Assembly: GCA_003864495.1 (NCBI GenBank) | Contig: ML133387.1 | Span: forward strand, 1,398,228-1,462,227 | Source of the DNA: Nemopilema nomurai | Taxonomy: Eukaryota > Cnidaria > Scyphozoa > Rhizostomeae > Rhizostomatidae | Direction of reading: 5' to 3' | DNA length: 64,000 nucleotides | In this document: one piece after another, positions 13,701-28,700 of the stretch | Position numbering within the stretch: the first letter of the stretch is position 1 | How the letters are laid out: every line of letters starts with the position of its first letter | The notes under the pieces: model-generated | What the model was told of the DNA's origin: nothing | Database searches by the model: none | The model's input: the letters and a program-made list of their open reading frames with translations, nothing else | Translations under genes and position numbers: made by a program

Positions 13701-16700
13701 TAGTGGTGGAACGTGCAGCGGAGGAATCTCGTCTAATGGCGTTCCGTCTTTTATCAGTTGGATTCTCTCGTCCAATTTTGTCTAGATAAAGAGCGAAATG
13801 CGTGATAGAATATCGAGACAGAAAAATCCTGCAAACAGCCAACTCAGGGAGGTCAGTGCGAAGCATAGGAAACATTACTTCTCCAACAGATAACAACATC
13901 AACAACAACAACAACGAACAAACCATACAGTGTTTAGCTTTCTTTCACAACTACAGCTAAAAAAACCAAACAACTTACAAACATATAACAAACACGATAT
14001 TCATCCTCATCAGCCTGGACTCGATCGGCGGCAGAGCCCGCCACACCACTGACGCCGCCATATAACTAATGCCCGCCACGCCAAGAAAACCGTTGAGTCA
14101 TTAGGAAGTTCGCTGTTATAACACTTTAAAGCACTTTTTAAGAAGACAAGCTTAACAACCAGATATTGCTGTCTGTATATATAAGAGAAAAGTCATCTAT
14201 TCTATACTGTGATGTGGGTCCGGGGATTGCTAATCTACTGCTAGCCGTACCATCTGTAGTGGCTCATTTAAATAGCTAGGGTGTACGAACAAGCTTCTGT
14301 CTAATTTGAGGGTCCTCTTGGTTACATTTGGCGGCTACAAGGACCCCTAGCCGCCGTCCGCAGAGGCCGCGCATCCAAAAGAGTCAACATTGAGATCGCA
14401 ACTGGAATTCCACGTTGATCCCCGGCTAACATCGTCGAATTTCAAGCTAACCATATCGAGCGGAAAAAGTGGAAGCGCGGATAACACACAGCGCCAGCCG
14501 TATCTGCGAGGCTCAGACGAAGCTTGCCTCCCTTTCTGGCCGAGTCTGCCGAAAAAACACACTTCAAGAGCGACTAGGCCCTAATTTCAACTAGGCCCAG
14601 ACACGCGAGATCAGCGATAATCCACAGGCAAAACTGGGTTCCGTTTAGAGAGTTTTGCCTTAATGAAAGAATAGCGGACAGCTCTCTAAAAAGATTAGCC
14701 AGCTGTTTTGCTGGCGAGGCTAAAAGGCACTTGGAATGGAACCAACAGTAAAACGATTCCTGGAAAAACCAGATTGGCCTATAACTTATGCAAAAATCAG
14801 TTTATGTAACTTTGCAGAAATTGCCATTGGATTAGCAGAATTTGAGTTCTAAGGCAGTAAAAAACCATCAATTGCGCTGTTTGTGGATGGGGCGTTTTCA
14901 TCTTAAAGTGGAACGTTAAGTGCCGTAAAGTGGAACTGGATTGTAGCAGAGCTTTGTCCCACTACCTCATTCCATGCCTTGATTCTCTAACAAGAACCTT
15001 CTTTGCGATTGCGATTTGTAATTGAAACGAACTACTTTTCACAAATAGGAACAAAACGGCTAGAAAAATGCTTATTTTGTTTTCAGTGACTAGTTGTGAC
15101 TTCTATAAACCACGAGAGATTATTCTTCTAGCTACCCGAGATTATTCCCCTCTTGATGCTAGGGTTGGGGCCACCCTTCCTTGCTGCTTCCGCATACCTT
15201 TAGATTATGATAATTCTTCAGAATACTATTCCCCAGAAGTCAGTAGGTTAAATCGATCTTTATCTAAGACGTTCAGGAGGCAGTCATACACTTCAATCAG
15301 ACTGTCGAGTACATACTACCTTCCTAAGAAGAATCGCCGGCCACCCCCCGTCGCCATTATTCGGTAAATGTTGCACACTAAATTACTTGGAAGAACATGG
15401 GTGACAACCAAATGCAGTGCAGTTGATTCAGTTGAACCAATGGCTGCTCAAAATGCGATAGGCAACACTTCATCGTGCCGTTAGTGTGCTAGCAAGGGCA
15501 CGAGTGCATACGACCGAGGCCGAGAAAAACTCGGAATGAGGCCAGTAACGTGTGGCCTCGTTTTGACAGCAGCAAATTGTGAATGATTCACGCAGAACTT
15601 TGATAATTCTAGCCTTGTCTTATCCCAGGGTTTAGGACCAATGCATAACAAAACTTTGCGATTACAGCTGTTATTGCTAAGATTTGCTAGCGCTGATCCC
15701 AAGATTCGTTTTCTTTTGCAATCACGTCGATTTGCTTTGATCGGGCAACTGCCAGCTTAATGCGAGGATTTTCCCGCATTAAGCCAGAGAAAATAACAAT
15801 CACTAACTGGTGCCAAGCCTGGGGGCCCTTGCAGGGTGCAAAACGAAGAGAAGCTCAGGAATAAGGCCAGGCGGGTAATGGCGCAGGTGCATGAAAATAG
15901 GGGCAACTTGGGTAGGGACACACGGGGGTTGGGACATCATGAGTAAGGGCATCAGGGGTTGAGAAGCCAGGGGTTCGAGGAACCGAGGCTGGCGAATGTC
16001 AGGTTGTGGTCTGAGAAAACTTAGCTGTCTGATTTCATCATTAGGGTTGAAGAGGAAAAAAATAAGGTAGAGGAAAATAATAAGGGTGAGGGGGGCGTCT
16101 GGAGGATTTTGCACCAGACAAGGCAGTGATGACGTCACGGAGCATAAATCATACCAGGGGTGCCTTGACGGAGTGAAGCCATGCTACCCTCCAGAACGAA
16201 AACTTCGTGGTAGCGGAAAGCCTCACAAATGAATGGTGTAGTCGCCGTGTACTTACGTCATATGATATGTTTGTGCTGGGGCAACCAGGATGTAAATTTG
16301 ACGCTTTGGTTTGGTCTTTCTCGTTCAGATAACCAGTGCAAAATGCGTGGGAGAACTCCAAAACGCATTAATTGAATAAACATCGGAATATACAGAGGAG
16401 CTCTTAATCTCCTAGAATTCCACTTAATATGAAGGGGATCGCTGGACAATTTCATTCTGATCGCTTCGATCGATTTTCTCAACTGGTGTTCTGGCCCTCA
16501 AGTCAACAAAAATGGAAAACGAGTTGAGTATTATTTGCCAACCAGCGAGAATCGGCTTGTATGGACGTTCAGGTTTGGGTGGAAGAGATGTAGGTACATA
16601 ACGGTGTAACGAAGTTCCACAAATGCTAGTGCCCATTGCGGAGGAGGTCATCACCGGGACCTCTTGCAAGTCGAATTGAAATTTTCTCCGCACTGCTTTG

Positions 16701-19700
16701 GTCGGATCAGAGCCTGGCAGAGTTTAACCCTAGCCTTAAAAACCACGTTCATGTCGAACGTTTCTTCACAAACAGCGAGACGATACTTCATGGCAGCCTT
16801 CCGATGACCCGGTAGAACCTGGTGATAGTTCACAATCGGCTATGTTTACATTTGCGGCTACCAAACGAAGTTTTTCCCAGGCTCATGGCTACCCCGTGGA
16901 ATTTTGCCAAGAAGAACATAATTCCATATTTTCTCCACAATTTCCTCTACGAGATTTCTTTAGCTAAACGCTTTCGCAACGGTAAGCTATTTAGATGCTG
17001 GGGCATGACTAAACCATTTTGGATTGCATTAGACGGAACAATTGCGAAATTTTTCATTAATATATAGTTATGATTCTAACGTTTTTGAGTAACAACAACA
17101 ACAACAACAACAACACTAGCAACTCAGCTAATTCTAACAGCTTTGTTTTCTAAACTGCAGTTAATCGCAAAGCACACTTCAGGCGAACAAGCCCTTCAAG
17201 CATGAAAACATTGTGAACAACAGAAGCTTTGTAGAAGTCGAAAAACTGAACTATGCTCCCACATTCTAATCAGTCAAAGAGCGTCGAAACAAATTTACAT
17301 TCGGTGGATTACCTAGTTTTAAAACAACAGCAAAATGCAAAGTCGATATCATCGTCAAGGGAGTAATGTTGATTCATGTGCAAGTACGAACGGTGACCCG
17401 ACTTCAAATGCCGACTAGAGATAGACACAACATTACGACCCGGTGTGATGGGCTCTCGCGTAAACACAGAAGTGTGCACTGCAGCCGGAGAAGTAGCTGT
17501 GAGCTGGTTTAGTACAGTCGGTGTAATTAATCATGAAAAGAGATTTTGTATAGCACAGGTCAGCGTACTGCAATTAGATACCCCCTGGAGCAGTTAGATA
17601 CCCCCCTCCCCACCCCACCAAAAACCTCCGATAAGAGACGTTGGGATAGAAGAGGGGTCCATCTCTAGTAGACGTGTCAACAATTCCAGGTGAAGTTTTA
17701 GAACTTACTTGCGCAAAGGGAATTCTCAACCATCAGGGGAAGGAGTCGTCACGTACCTGGCCCCAACCCTTTCTCACGATTAATATCTATTCATGGCACA
17801 TTTGTTAAGAAATAGGGGAAAGCAAGAGTACCCCCGGCAAACATACAAGGGCAAAGCATTGAGCATTCAAGACATCTCATAAAGTGTCGGAGCGATAAAA
17901 GGCCCACAATTTTCAAAATCATAACGTGAACAAACATTGGATAACGGTGTTAAAACAGACAGAGGATAATATACGCTGAATTATAGGCCAGGATTACGAG
18001 AAGATCCAGGTTAGCACGGCAGATAGTAACAATCGAGGAACCGTTAAGCCCTAAAAATAATATTTACTTTCGGCGGATATAGAAAGGTGCTTCTCATTTC
18101 GTAAAATAAAATACAGTATTTCCCTAAAACTCTGCGCGACTCATTCAATTTCTCTTACAATAAAAGCGGAGGAAAGCTCATAAAGTCTTTGAACACTCGT
18201 GCAAAGGCGGCCACAGAGTCCCATTTAAGCTGCGGCAATGGGAAAGAACATGCATTCTTCAACGATAAAGCCCATATATAACTGGCTTCGCCTCCTTTCA
18301 CTTAAAACTAAGTCTTCGATTACCTTCAACCTCGCTTCTTTACTGATATTTTCAGTACTGGGCCTAAGGTTCAGTGGACTCTTCCGGTAATCAGGGGGGA
18401 AAAACAGAAAACAATCAGCCTCCCACGTTAAAATTTCGTTCTGGGTTAATTGTTCAATTCGAAAAAAAGGTGTCTCTACGCTGTCTATAAAAGCCCCGAA
18501 AGTTATTATCTCCGTTCTGATAACAATCCTCTTCTGTGCAGCAGAAAAACCCGTAGCCTCGCCTCTATACTGTCTCGTTATGATGTAATGGGCGAATCAT
18601 TTCGCACTATATATAAACATAACCTGAAAGCTTGGTATACTTAAACGACGTTTCCACTGATTCTCGCCAAACCGTTAAGGTTGCTCCAGCGCCATTACAC
18701 ACAAGCATCGGCCTGATATTGCAAGCATCGGCCTGATATTGCAAGCATCGGCCTGATATTGCAAGCATCGGCCTGATATTGCAAGCATCGGCCTGATAAT
18801 GCAAGCATCGGCCTGATAATGCAAGCCAAAATAGAAATAGAATCGAGGATCCCGACTTACCAGCTGCGTTCGCAGGTTCTTCGAAACCACGTCCCGATGC
18901 TTTATCCAATTTTTCAACATCTCTTGCCGGTTGGATGCTTGCCTGTTACGAATCAAACAATTCACATCAATAAAAATTATTTCAAGCTGTAGGGCAAATG
19001 AAGCATCTTGGCGCAGCAGAACTAACGCAGTCACATGTCTACAATTGAAATCAAATTAAGTTGCATTAATCATCCTCTCATTCATCATCCTCTCATTCAT
19101 CATCCTCTCATTCATCAGCCTCTCATTCATCAGCCTCTCATTCATCATCCTCTCATTCATCAGCCTCTCATTCATCAGCCTCTCATTCATCATCATCTCA
19201 TCCATCAGCCTCTCATTCATCAGCCTCTCATTCGTCAGCCTCTCATTCATCATCCTCTCATTCATCAGCCTCTCATTCACCATCCTCTCATTCGTCAGCC
19301 TCTCATTCATCAGCCTCTCACGGCTTCCGCCCAACATTCTTTCTGCCTTCTTCATCACACACGTTCAAGCAGCGAACAATTTCATCGCAAACTTTTCTGA
19401 CCATTTATACTGTCATTCTCACATATACTCCTTGCAATATACCATTTAACAACTTACTCAAGGAAAGGATTGTTCTCAATCATATAGACGTTCCACTGTA
19501 TGCTCTCGAGCCTCCTTTTGAAGTCATTAGAAACTTCTGACTTCTTCATCCCCATGAACAGAACCTATGAAAAGCAAGAAGCAACAATAACAACAACAAC
19601 AATAAATAACTGCAGCCAGCAACATTCGACATCTTGATTTCATTCTTATTCGAACTTGCATTTGCTTGGTTTTTTATTCAAAGCATATTGAACGTGTGCA

Positions 19701-22700
19701 ACAGGATCATCGTCAACATGCTCCTCTTATGCCACACAAAGATGACATCGCCAACAATACGCGTTCCAGTTTCCATCGTGTCACAAGGCACGCACTACCC
19801 CCCATTACACTGCACATGACAGCAATCACAATGAGGGTTCAAGATTGCCAATACAAAATCCCTGGGCAGTTACCCCCAGGACTGCCAAATATGGCAGTGG
19901 GTGGACAGTACAAGGGACAACACCCAACACCCTACAGCATGACCAGCAGTTACCCCCAGGTCGCCAAATATGGCAGTGGGTGGACAGTACAAGGGACAAC
20001 ACCCAACACCCTGCAGCATGCTTAACAGTCGAAGACAAAACAATGCACGGACCAACTACCGCCAGAAGTGTTTCTCTATAAACAAGAACATTTCTCAGCC
20101 TAACAGCATTAATGCAACGTGCTTCAATTTCCACAAGTTAACTCCGCTTGGCTCGGTCGTAGCTCGCTTCGGGTCAACGAAATCAATCAAAAATCTGATT
20201 AAGAAACGTTTCAAAGACAACGTAACCGTCTCGTGGAGAAAACTAAGTGCTAATGAGCTGAAAACAGTTGCTTCGCGTGAACTACAAACAACTCTATCAG
20301 ATTACTGGAGATCTGGTCGCTGCGTTAACTTGGTTAGGCAGGTGCGTCGATTTGCAAGCACAGCTGCGCGATATCACAGCAATGACGTCATCATCAGTCC
20401 ACATTCGATAAATCCTGCCTTTCTGACCTTTGATTCTCTCTAATTTGGTGCTCTGTAGATCTGTTGATCGATTTGCCCGACTTAATTCTAATTAAGCTTA
20501 TCATTCTTCTTTGTTAAATCCACATTCAAGGCCGTCATTGTAAACAAATTGACGTTTTTGGAGGATTTTTCGAAAACGTAAAACGGCCTGTAACAGTGAT
20601 CACATTGCGATAACACCCTGTCCCATACCTTCTCGCTACCCACAAAACGAATAGCGCTATCAGTAACATTTGAATGGCACAAATTAAACAGCTTCTCGCT
20701 CTCGCTTAGCGTGAACGCCAACTCGAAGACAGCTCAAGCTTATTGGTCACTACATAGCCCGGGGCCGACCGAATGCACCTGTTGGCCAGATGGAGGCTGA
20801 CACGAAAACGAGGCATCAAGGGTAACAGAACGAAGGGACAAACCTCGGCCTTTTGTGCTCTGATGGACTGCTCGGTGACGCACGTGCTCAGTTTGTCGAT
20901 GATATCCTGATTGTCGGCTGTGCTTTGCTCGTTCTGCAGCCTATGAGAATCAGGCCAGAACAATCAAACAGCGATCAAAGATCAATTCAAATCAAATATC
21001 AAACAGCGCTGGCCTGAAATATCTCAATTGACTAGATGTCGCGATGGGGAGAGGTTTGCCCTCCAAGCTCCACGTTTCTACGGCTTGATGTACTAAAATA
21101 ATTGTCATTGTTGATATATGATATATAATTGACAATTGAATATTCTCTGCGTTTCGTCTTGAAAGGTCTTGAAAGTCTTGAAAGGTTGGTTACGAACGCT
21201 TTCTGCTACCGTTCTTCTATTTGATAAATGTTTTGTTCACCTTGTCAATACTTCAATGCATTTATTTCCGCACTATTGACATCTCATCTTCAGAGGCGCC
21301 TGGCACACTATGAACACTTTTTATGGCCAATAACAACAATTAAATGCTTTTTGGGACTTTTTTAAACATCATTTGGGCTGAAACAACAACCCCAGAAATG
21401 AGTGTTTAGCCACAACAGCCTTTAATCATGAGCCAATTATCCTTATCAAGGTATTACAAAAACGAAGTGCTTTATTCGTCTGCAAAATTTGGTGGCATTA
21501 AAAACTAATTCACCATTCGAGATAAGCTGGCCTGCTTTTTGACCCTCCAGGTTTAATCAAATATTTGCGTACGAGCGGTGACTTTTCCCATAAGAACCCC
21601 CTCCCCCTGAAGACCAAATGTAAAGTCACCTTGAACCGCATTCCAGATGACTCAAATCCCTAAATAGTCGGACCAATTGAATTTAAGGCCAGAAGGCCTG
21701 ACATCAGAATTTGACTGTATTTTAGGCCACCAGAGCGGGGTATATTTGGCCTAGCCATGTGATAATCACGAGAAATGCGATTGATTCCTTCGGTGATTTG
21801 AGGTTCTCGCTCTCGCTCTTTTTTCAACCGTGATAAGTTGGACGTTGAAGATCGTTAGAATATTATAAACCATATTATACAATATTGTATTAGATCTGAT
21901 AACTTACTTGACGCGCGTTGATAATATTTCACCACTCAAAAAAGAGCCAGAATATATCAATTCAATATCCGATCTTAACTAACAATTCATGTCACAAACG
22001 CAAAGGTAAACAGATAACCACAACCATTATTTGTAAAAAACGTACCTCAATTCTCCTACTTTGACAGTCATTTTCTCTACCTCTCGTTCTTTGTCCAGAA
22101 GCTTGACTTTGTATCTGTGGATGCAAAGAAGTAGCTGTTAAAATACACAAAAACTATTTAAACATCCAATCTTCCAAGCCGTTTTCCTACAATCTTCAAA
22201 ATGCCAACCAAATATCCGCTTCATTGCTGAATTGAAATATCATTCGACGTAACACAAATAATGATTCCAATGATAATGATTAATGATTGAAAGTGATTCC
22301 ACCAGTCGCATGAAACGTTTTTCAATGACAACCAAAACTGTTGATAGGCCCAATCACGTACAAAAAAAACTTCACAGAGGCCCTGGACTGATATTTTATC
22401 AAAAAACGAAAGGAGGCCTAAACGGGCATCACAACAGGATATCGTCGAAGGTCAGTAGAGATAGTCTGTATGTAACAATGTGTAATAACCACATGCTTTG
22501 CGTCTCGGTACATCCCCGGCATTCCAGGATTCAAGTATCGAAATTATTTCAACATATTCGGCCAATGCACGGCTGCTACAAATCGAAAACCACAACAACA
22601 ACTTCTGCCCTCTATCCACTCGGCCTTACCTTTCATCTGCTGATTTCTATTAACATCATTTTCCGTGTTTAGTCAAACGGAATAAAAACAATCATGGGTG

Positions 22701-25700
22701 GTCGCAAATTCAAAAAGACCAGATGACAACTTAAATAGGATCTTAGGCTAACGTCACTCTGACAACCAAGTTAGAATCAGATATACATCAAGACTGAAAT
22801 CAGAACAATATCGATGGTTGCTAGCTAATAAAACCCGTCAAAGTACATTCTTATCGTCTGTCATTAGACAATATATAAAGCAACGAAGCCGTTAATGTCA
22901 TTACACAGAAATATTGGAGGTATTTATCGCCTCAAATAACAAATCGTCTTATATCACCACATTTATTCTTTTGCGACCTAGGACCCAATCTTTTGGCCCC
23001 CCCAGACCCAATCTTTTGGCCCCCGATCTAAGCTCCTGGCCCCCCAGACCCAATCTATTGGCCTTACCATATTTAAGGCTTAAAAATGGCTTACAACTCC
23101 ACGTGTAAGCTTGACAAAATGACAAACAGACTAGAATGAGCCACAACGGTAGAATTGTCTCCACGACTTTCTGACGAAAATGATACAAAAAACTGTACCA
23201 GTTCAAACAATACAGACCGAAAATACAAGCACTAATTTCAGAGTATACAAAGCTCCTAGAAACACAAATCTCGTTCCTTCCAAGGCATTTGAAATGCCTC
23301 TAGTTCAACAATCACAACGATTCCAACAATTACAACAAATACAGCAACTTCAGAAATAAAAAATTCTTCCGTCAATTGGCAATTGGCATATTTTACACCG
23401 ATACAATGCTGGAGCTACCACTGGGCCTAGCATGCCATCAACACAAAGAACAAGCAGCTTGTCACCGTGTTCAATTCAGAGGTTGTTGTTGCTGTTGGCT
23501 CCGTCATCGTACTTTCAACGTCATTACTGTCAAACGGTGCCCTACCCAAAGACTAGCTAGCAGTTTCCCGATAAAAATCGAGCTCCTTATTTTTCTTCGT
23601 GCCAAGTTCCTTATTTCCACGAAAGTCGTCGATGTCTCAATAGTGACAATCTGAATGTGCTCCCCTCTCCATAAACAGACTACTCCGTCTGCAATTCGAC
23701 AAGACGCTCAAACAAAAAATCAACCGAAGAAGATCAACTATAGTGATTACTCACCCGTCTTCGTCAAAACTTGAAATTTTTTCATACAGCGATTTGATAG
23801 TCCCGGTCAGCTTTTCTTTCTCGTGTTGCCATTTTTTCTGAGCACTTTCTCTTGACTGTTGTTCCTTCATCAACTTGCTTTTGAGATTCTGACATGAACA
23901 AGAACAAAAACATACGATAAGTTTAGTGCAGACACGAAAGACCAAAGGAACACGTCTGCTATGACGTCACAAACTCACTTGGCAATGTGCAAGTGAAAAA
24001 ATGAAATTGCATCGAATAAGCAGCAACACGTTAAATAAAAAAGTCCCTTAACATTGATATGAATCCCAAGTAACCTCTTGCGGCTTTAAGTATTCAAATT
24101 GGCAAAGCGGCCTATCAACGCTGCCATTAATCTGGACGCGAATCTTAGAAATAGTTTTGGGAGAGAACAATGCACATCCACAACTAAAGAACACTGATAT
24201 GGAAAAAATAAAATGCCTTCACGATAAAATGTCTTTAAACGTAAATACTTAAGGCGAAAGAATGCGAAAAACGGCGATAAAGGGCGAAAACGAGTCTCGC
24301 CGAGTAAGAACCTCGATTTCACGTTTCAGTTCAGTCTCCTTCACAGACGCAGCCTCCTTGACAACCTTTAGTTTATTCTTAAATTGTTCGCAGTTGTCCA
24401 ACGCCCTGGCATACAATTCGTGCATCGCCTCGTCATCAACATCCTCCTTTCCACCCACCATATTGTTGAGTCCGTTCTCCGTCATCACAGCGACGTCCTT
24501 TCTCTCCGCTGCGATGCGACTGACCTCGATTACCTGCTCAGCCTCGAGCTGATCGGATTTTCTGATCATCTCATTGCGCAACTGCTCTAAGAACTGTTTG
24601 CCATTGAGGCCTGATCTCTTGTCTTCCTTCTGAGAGGATCCTACATCGTTCTTTTGATTTGAGCTCGCTGAATCCCTCGGTTTGGGTGCCACGTGATTAT
24701 CAACAACAACACCACCAAAGTTACTGACGCAGTGAACAATCGTGCCCCCCTTGCCATTCAAACTCGAGGCGTCTTTGGTGCTGTGACCCTGAGCCCGTTT
24801 ATTGATTTTACCGGGGGACTTCGTGGGCTTTGCTGAATCCATAGACAACGAAATGATGGCTGGATCGGTTGACATGACCGAAGCGGTTTTCGAAGATCCG
24901 TTCTTAGTTTGACCATTGAAAGGTTTATGGGTAAAACGTGAGTCGTTATCTTTATAAAAGCCATTCATCTTCCGTTTTGCAGCTTCGCGTTTTGAAAATA
25001 AGTATATTTCAGCTTCTTCGGCAAGGTAAACAATGTTAGGATTGTCCGGGTCGAACGCAAACTTGGGCGACGAGGCCAGGAAGAAACGCAGCCCGCCACA
25101 AGAGTTTATTAGTCGGCTCGAGTGGATGTCGAGAATGCTCAACAGCTCCATTACGTCGGCGTCCGTCTCCACGTTCATACCACCTTTGCTGACCAGTAAA
25201 TCCGCGAATATCCTGTCGGAAAGGAAAACAACATCTTCCACTCGATTGTCGTTTTAAACTATTTTAATATTTACTGTTCCTATAGCAACTCTTACATCGT
25301 GTAGTATTTAACGACCAGACGAAGAGCCACCCTGTGGAGATACTGGTCATGATTCATGATTCATGATTATTATTATAAGAGAGAGAAATACTCGTACCTC
25401 GTTCATAGCTTAAGCTTAGCCTATTCTTCTACCGCTTTTGTTAATCTTTCTATCAGTTCCCTAGGTATCTTTGGTCTCTCCTGCTAGGTATCTTCATCGA
25501 CATGTGCAATGCTCTAGATATCAGCGAGAATCATCTCCGCTTCATGATCTCCAAACTATCCAACTTAAGTATCCGTACTACGTATTACAGTTTCTGTCGC
25601 AGAAACAAGTCTTGGAATAATCCTGAACTTTTTCAATTCTAACAATCTCTGCTACTAACAACTCCTAAAGTAAACAATGACGAACGCACTTTTTCCTTTT

Positions 25701-28700
25701 TTTGTTAATTTCTTTTTTGTGTGCTTGTAATAGTATTTTTCTTTGTAAACCCAGGCTAGCCAATTGCAAATTACCTTTGTAATAGTGAAATTTGTAATTG
25801 TAGATTTTAATTGAATTGAAAATGAAAAGTTTCCATTATTATTATTATATTTAAAAACGCCGAGAAGGAAGAGTGATGGTGTTCGAAACAACAGAAGACT
25901 TGCAGACAGGAGGCAAAGATTTGTTGTTGGTACTTACGAAAGCAAATGCTCCCGCGCAACGGCCTTTGAATGGTCTGACTGAAAATCCAGAGACAAATCG
26001 AAGTTGCTAGATGTTGCTGACGATGACAAAGAGGTGGAACTGGAAGCGAATGATCAAGAAATTTGCATGAGCATCACATAATAACCCTGTGTTTTCTAAT
26101 TACTTCTTCTCTATAAAAGCACAGAATGGGAAAACAGCAGAAGGAACACTCCCTTTGAAGTTTTGTTATGGCAGAAGACTACAGTATGACATGTTCAGCC
26201 TCGTTTTCGCGTTGACGCAACAATAGGAAGTACGAAGAATGAACCTAGTTAACCTCGTTCTCAAGTTCACTTCGTTCAAAACCTACAAATAAATAAAGTC
26301 GACAAATATCCCTTCTTAGATTTTTTTATATAAGCTTCAATCACTATTTCGTATGTACAAACAATATGCTCTCCTTTTGTTGTTAAACATTCAGGCGTGA
26401 CAACTTCTCTGTCAAACAAGTTGCACCAGAAAAAGAGAGCACCCTTTGACAAAGGCTTAAAAATGATCGTTTGGTACAAAATCCTGCCTATTCTAGCTCC
26501 GGTAAAACTTTTCTCGATAAGATAAATGCATAATATTTTCCACTTTCTGATAATAATCTGACACAAAACTAATTCGCACGCACAAATATTTCGAATGTAA
26601 CGCCCCATACCGATCAATGCTTCTCACTTCATTCAAAACTTCTCGTAGTGAATTCGTTTCTTCCTCGCCGATGAATGTTGTCAGGCCTTGGGTTCCCTTC
26701 AAACGTGACAAAATTTGAATTAGGGAACTTGAGAAACAAAAAGCATTCGTGTGACGCTTGCTTAGAGTAAACAAATCTTTCCTGGCGAAGGTGAAATATC
26801 CATAGAGCTGTCATCTACAAGCGATATTCCTTTAGGCCGTCCAAGTATGTATCAAAGCAACCACAGAAAACTATGGATCATTAATAGTTGTTTGAACAAA
26901 AACACCTTCCTAAATCAGAATCATAACCCTTTCCTTCAAACTCAGTAATCAATCGTCTGATAACAATAACAAACCTATTTTTCTTTGATTTTTTCTTGCG
27001 CTTCTTTGTTCCCTGAAAAAAATATAAATACTTCAATCCAAATAGTTTCTTCAAGAAGAAGAAGAAGAAGAAGAAGAAGAAGCGGAAGAACAATAAAAAG
27101 AAGAAGAAGAAACGGAAGAGGAAGAACAATAAGAAGAAGAAGAAGAAACGGAAGAGGAAGAAGAAGAACAATAAGAAGAAGAAGAAGGAGAGGAACAATA
27201 AGAAGAAGAAGAAGAACATGGTTGGTTGCTTCGGCGAAAAACAAAGCTCCCGATGCCTTCCAAAAATATTAAATCGTATAAGATTTGTTTGCTTATGACA
27301 GAAATGCATTAGCACAGAAAACATGGCAATAGAATTTAAATTATAATATCTTAAGGATATCATTTTTAGGTACCAATCTAGTTTATTTCCTCGCCAGCTT
27401 TGGACAGACAAATCTTTGAATGAATTTTCTGGGAAGATACGAACGTTTTGAAAAGGCCTTTGTTAGCCAAAAAACGCGTTCAAAATAAAGTCAAAACATT
27501 GAAAAACTACCGAATTTTGGTGGATTCTAAATTTGTTTTAGCAAATGGTGCTGCTTGGATAGAGGAAGAAATGTGGCTTCTAACGAGTGTCGGCAAGGTT
27601 TGATCTTCATTAAGGCGCTTTTTCCCTTCACCTTTTCCTTTTTGAGCCCACTTGAAGCAGGAAAGTCAAAGCAGCAAAAAGTTTAAAATCATCCCTGCCA
27701 AGAAAACTAACATTGCACTTTGCTTATCACTTTATTCCCTTGAGATGCTGGCGTGGCTGCCGAAACACCGACATACCTGTTTGCCTGGAACAGAAGCCGG
27801 TTCATCTTCTTTCTTTAACGTATACATAGCCGCATCTGAAAAGACACATGACGTCACGATACACTAGGCCTGACATCGCCTCCAAGATCAAAGGAATGGC
27901 ATTTCGTTTAGAGCCAAGACGATCGCTACATTCTATTTGTGGTATACCGGCATTCAGAAAACCGACATTGCCAATGGTAAAACAGGCTACAACTTGCGTG
28001 TATCTAATACTAGAACAACGGGGAAAATAATGTTTTAAAAATAAACCTAGATTTCCTTGGTCGGGCCCGAAAAAGTCTGCTAAAATGATTAAAAGTCTTT
28101 AATCACATAAAATCCTTAAAGGCTTCGCTTAGGGCTTTCGATTCTCTTAATGAAAAATAATTGTTGTCTCCTGCTTTAGCAAGACTGTAGGAGGAGGTCA
28201 AAGGGCAAAATTCTTTGAACCCTGACCCTTTGAACTATGCCTCCTGCAAATGGTAGGAAATTTATGACGCACCTCTATATGAATAATTGTTACGCGAGTT
28301 GTAGACTGGAAGCTGCAAGGCAAGAACAGAATTCTAAGAAATCAGAAAACTCAGAATACGAAAGGAAGAAAGTGTAAGGATACCTAATATAAAACAGGCT
28401 TGGAAAAAATCTACTTAAGTGACTTTCAATCAGACAAATTATGCAAAACTTGTAGCGCAAATAGAAAAATGATGATACAGAAATTGATAATGAACTTCTA
28501 CTAAAACAACTAAAAATGCGAACCCAATCTAAATCCCAGTTGTCCGATTTTGCATTTCCCTCATCTACAGTCATCTCTGAAATGTGTCTGCACATCTTTT
28601 CTTCTTCGTCCAATTCATTTAAAATATTAGTTATATCATCGTCCATCTCCTTCAATCTTTCCTTCTCCCTCTTTATTTCTTTCTCCTCCTCCAAAGCTGA

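Noticed and set aside
15803..16833. Decayed coding sequence on the minus strand (frames around 16424-16833)
   Set aside because: Several overlapping frames with plausible composition, but no family recognised, no compatible splice phase with TTC3 and no repeat boundaries. Too weak to list as a pseudogene.
18701..18826. CRISPR-like array
   Set aside because: Direct tandem repeats with no spacers, in a eukaryotic intron.
19035..19400. Pentapeptide repeat protein on either strand (PLIHQ / RLMNE)
   Set aside because: A 15-bp minisatellite stays open on both strands by arithmetic. The flanking TTC3 exons join in phase without it.
26881..27411. 176-codon Phe/Leu-rich minus frame and the Arg-rich plus frame
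   Set aside because: Translation of the GAA/TTC microsatellite. Only the 38-nt piece with proper splice sites is kept as TTC3 coding.
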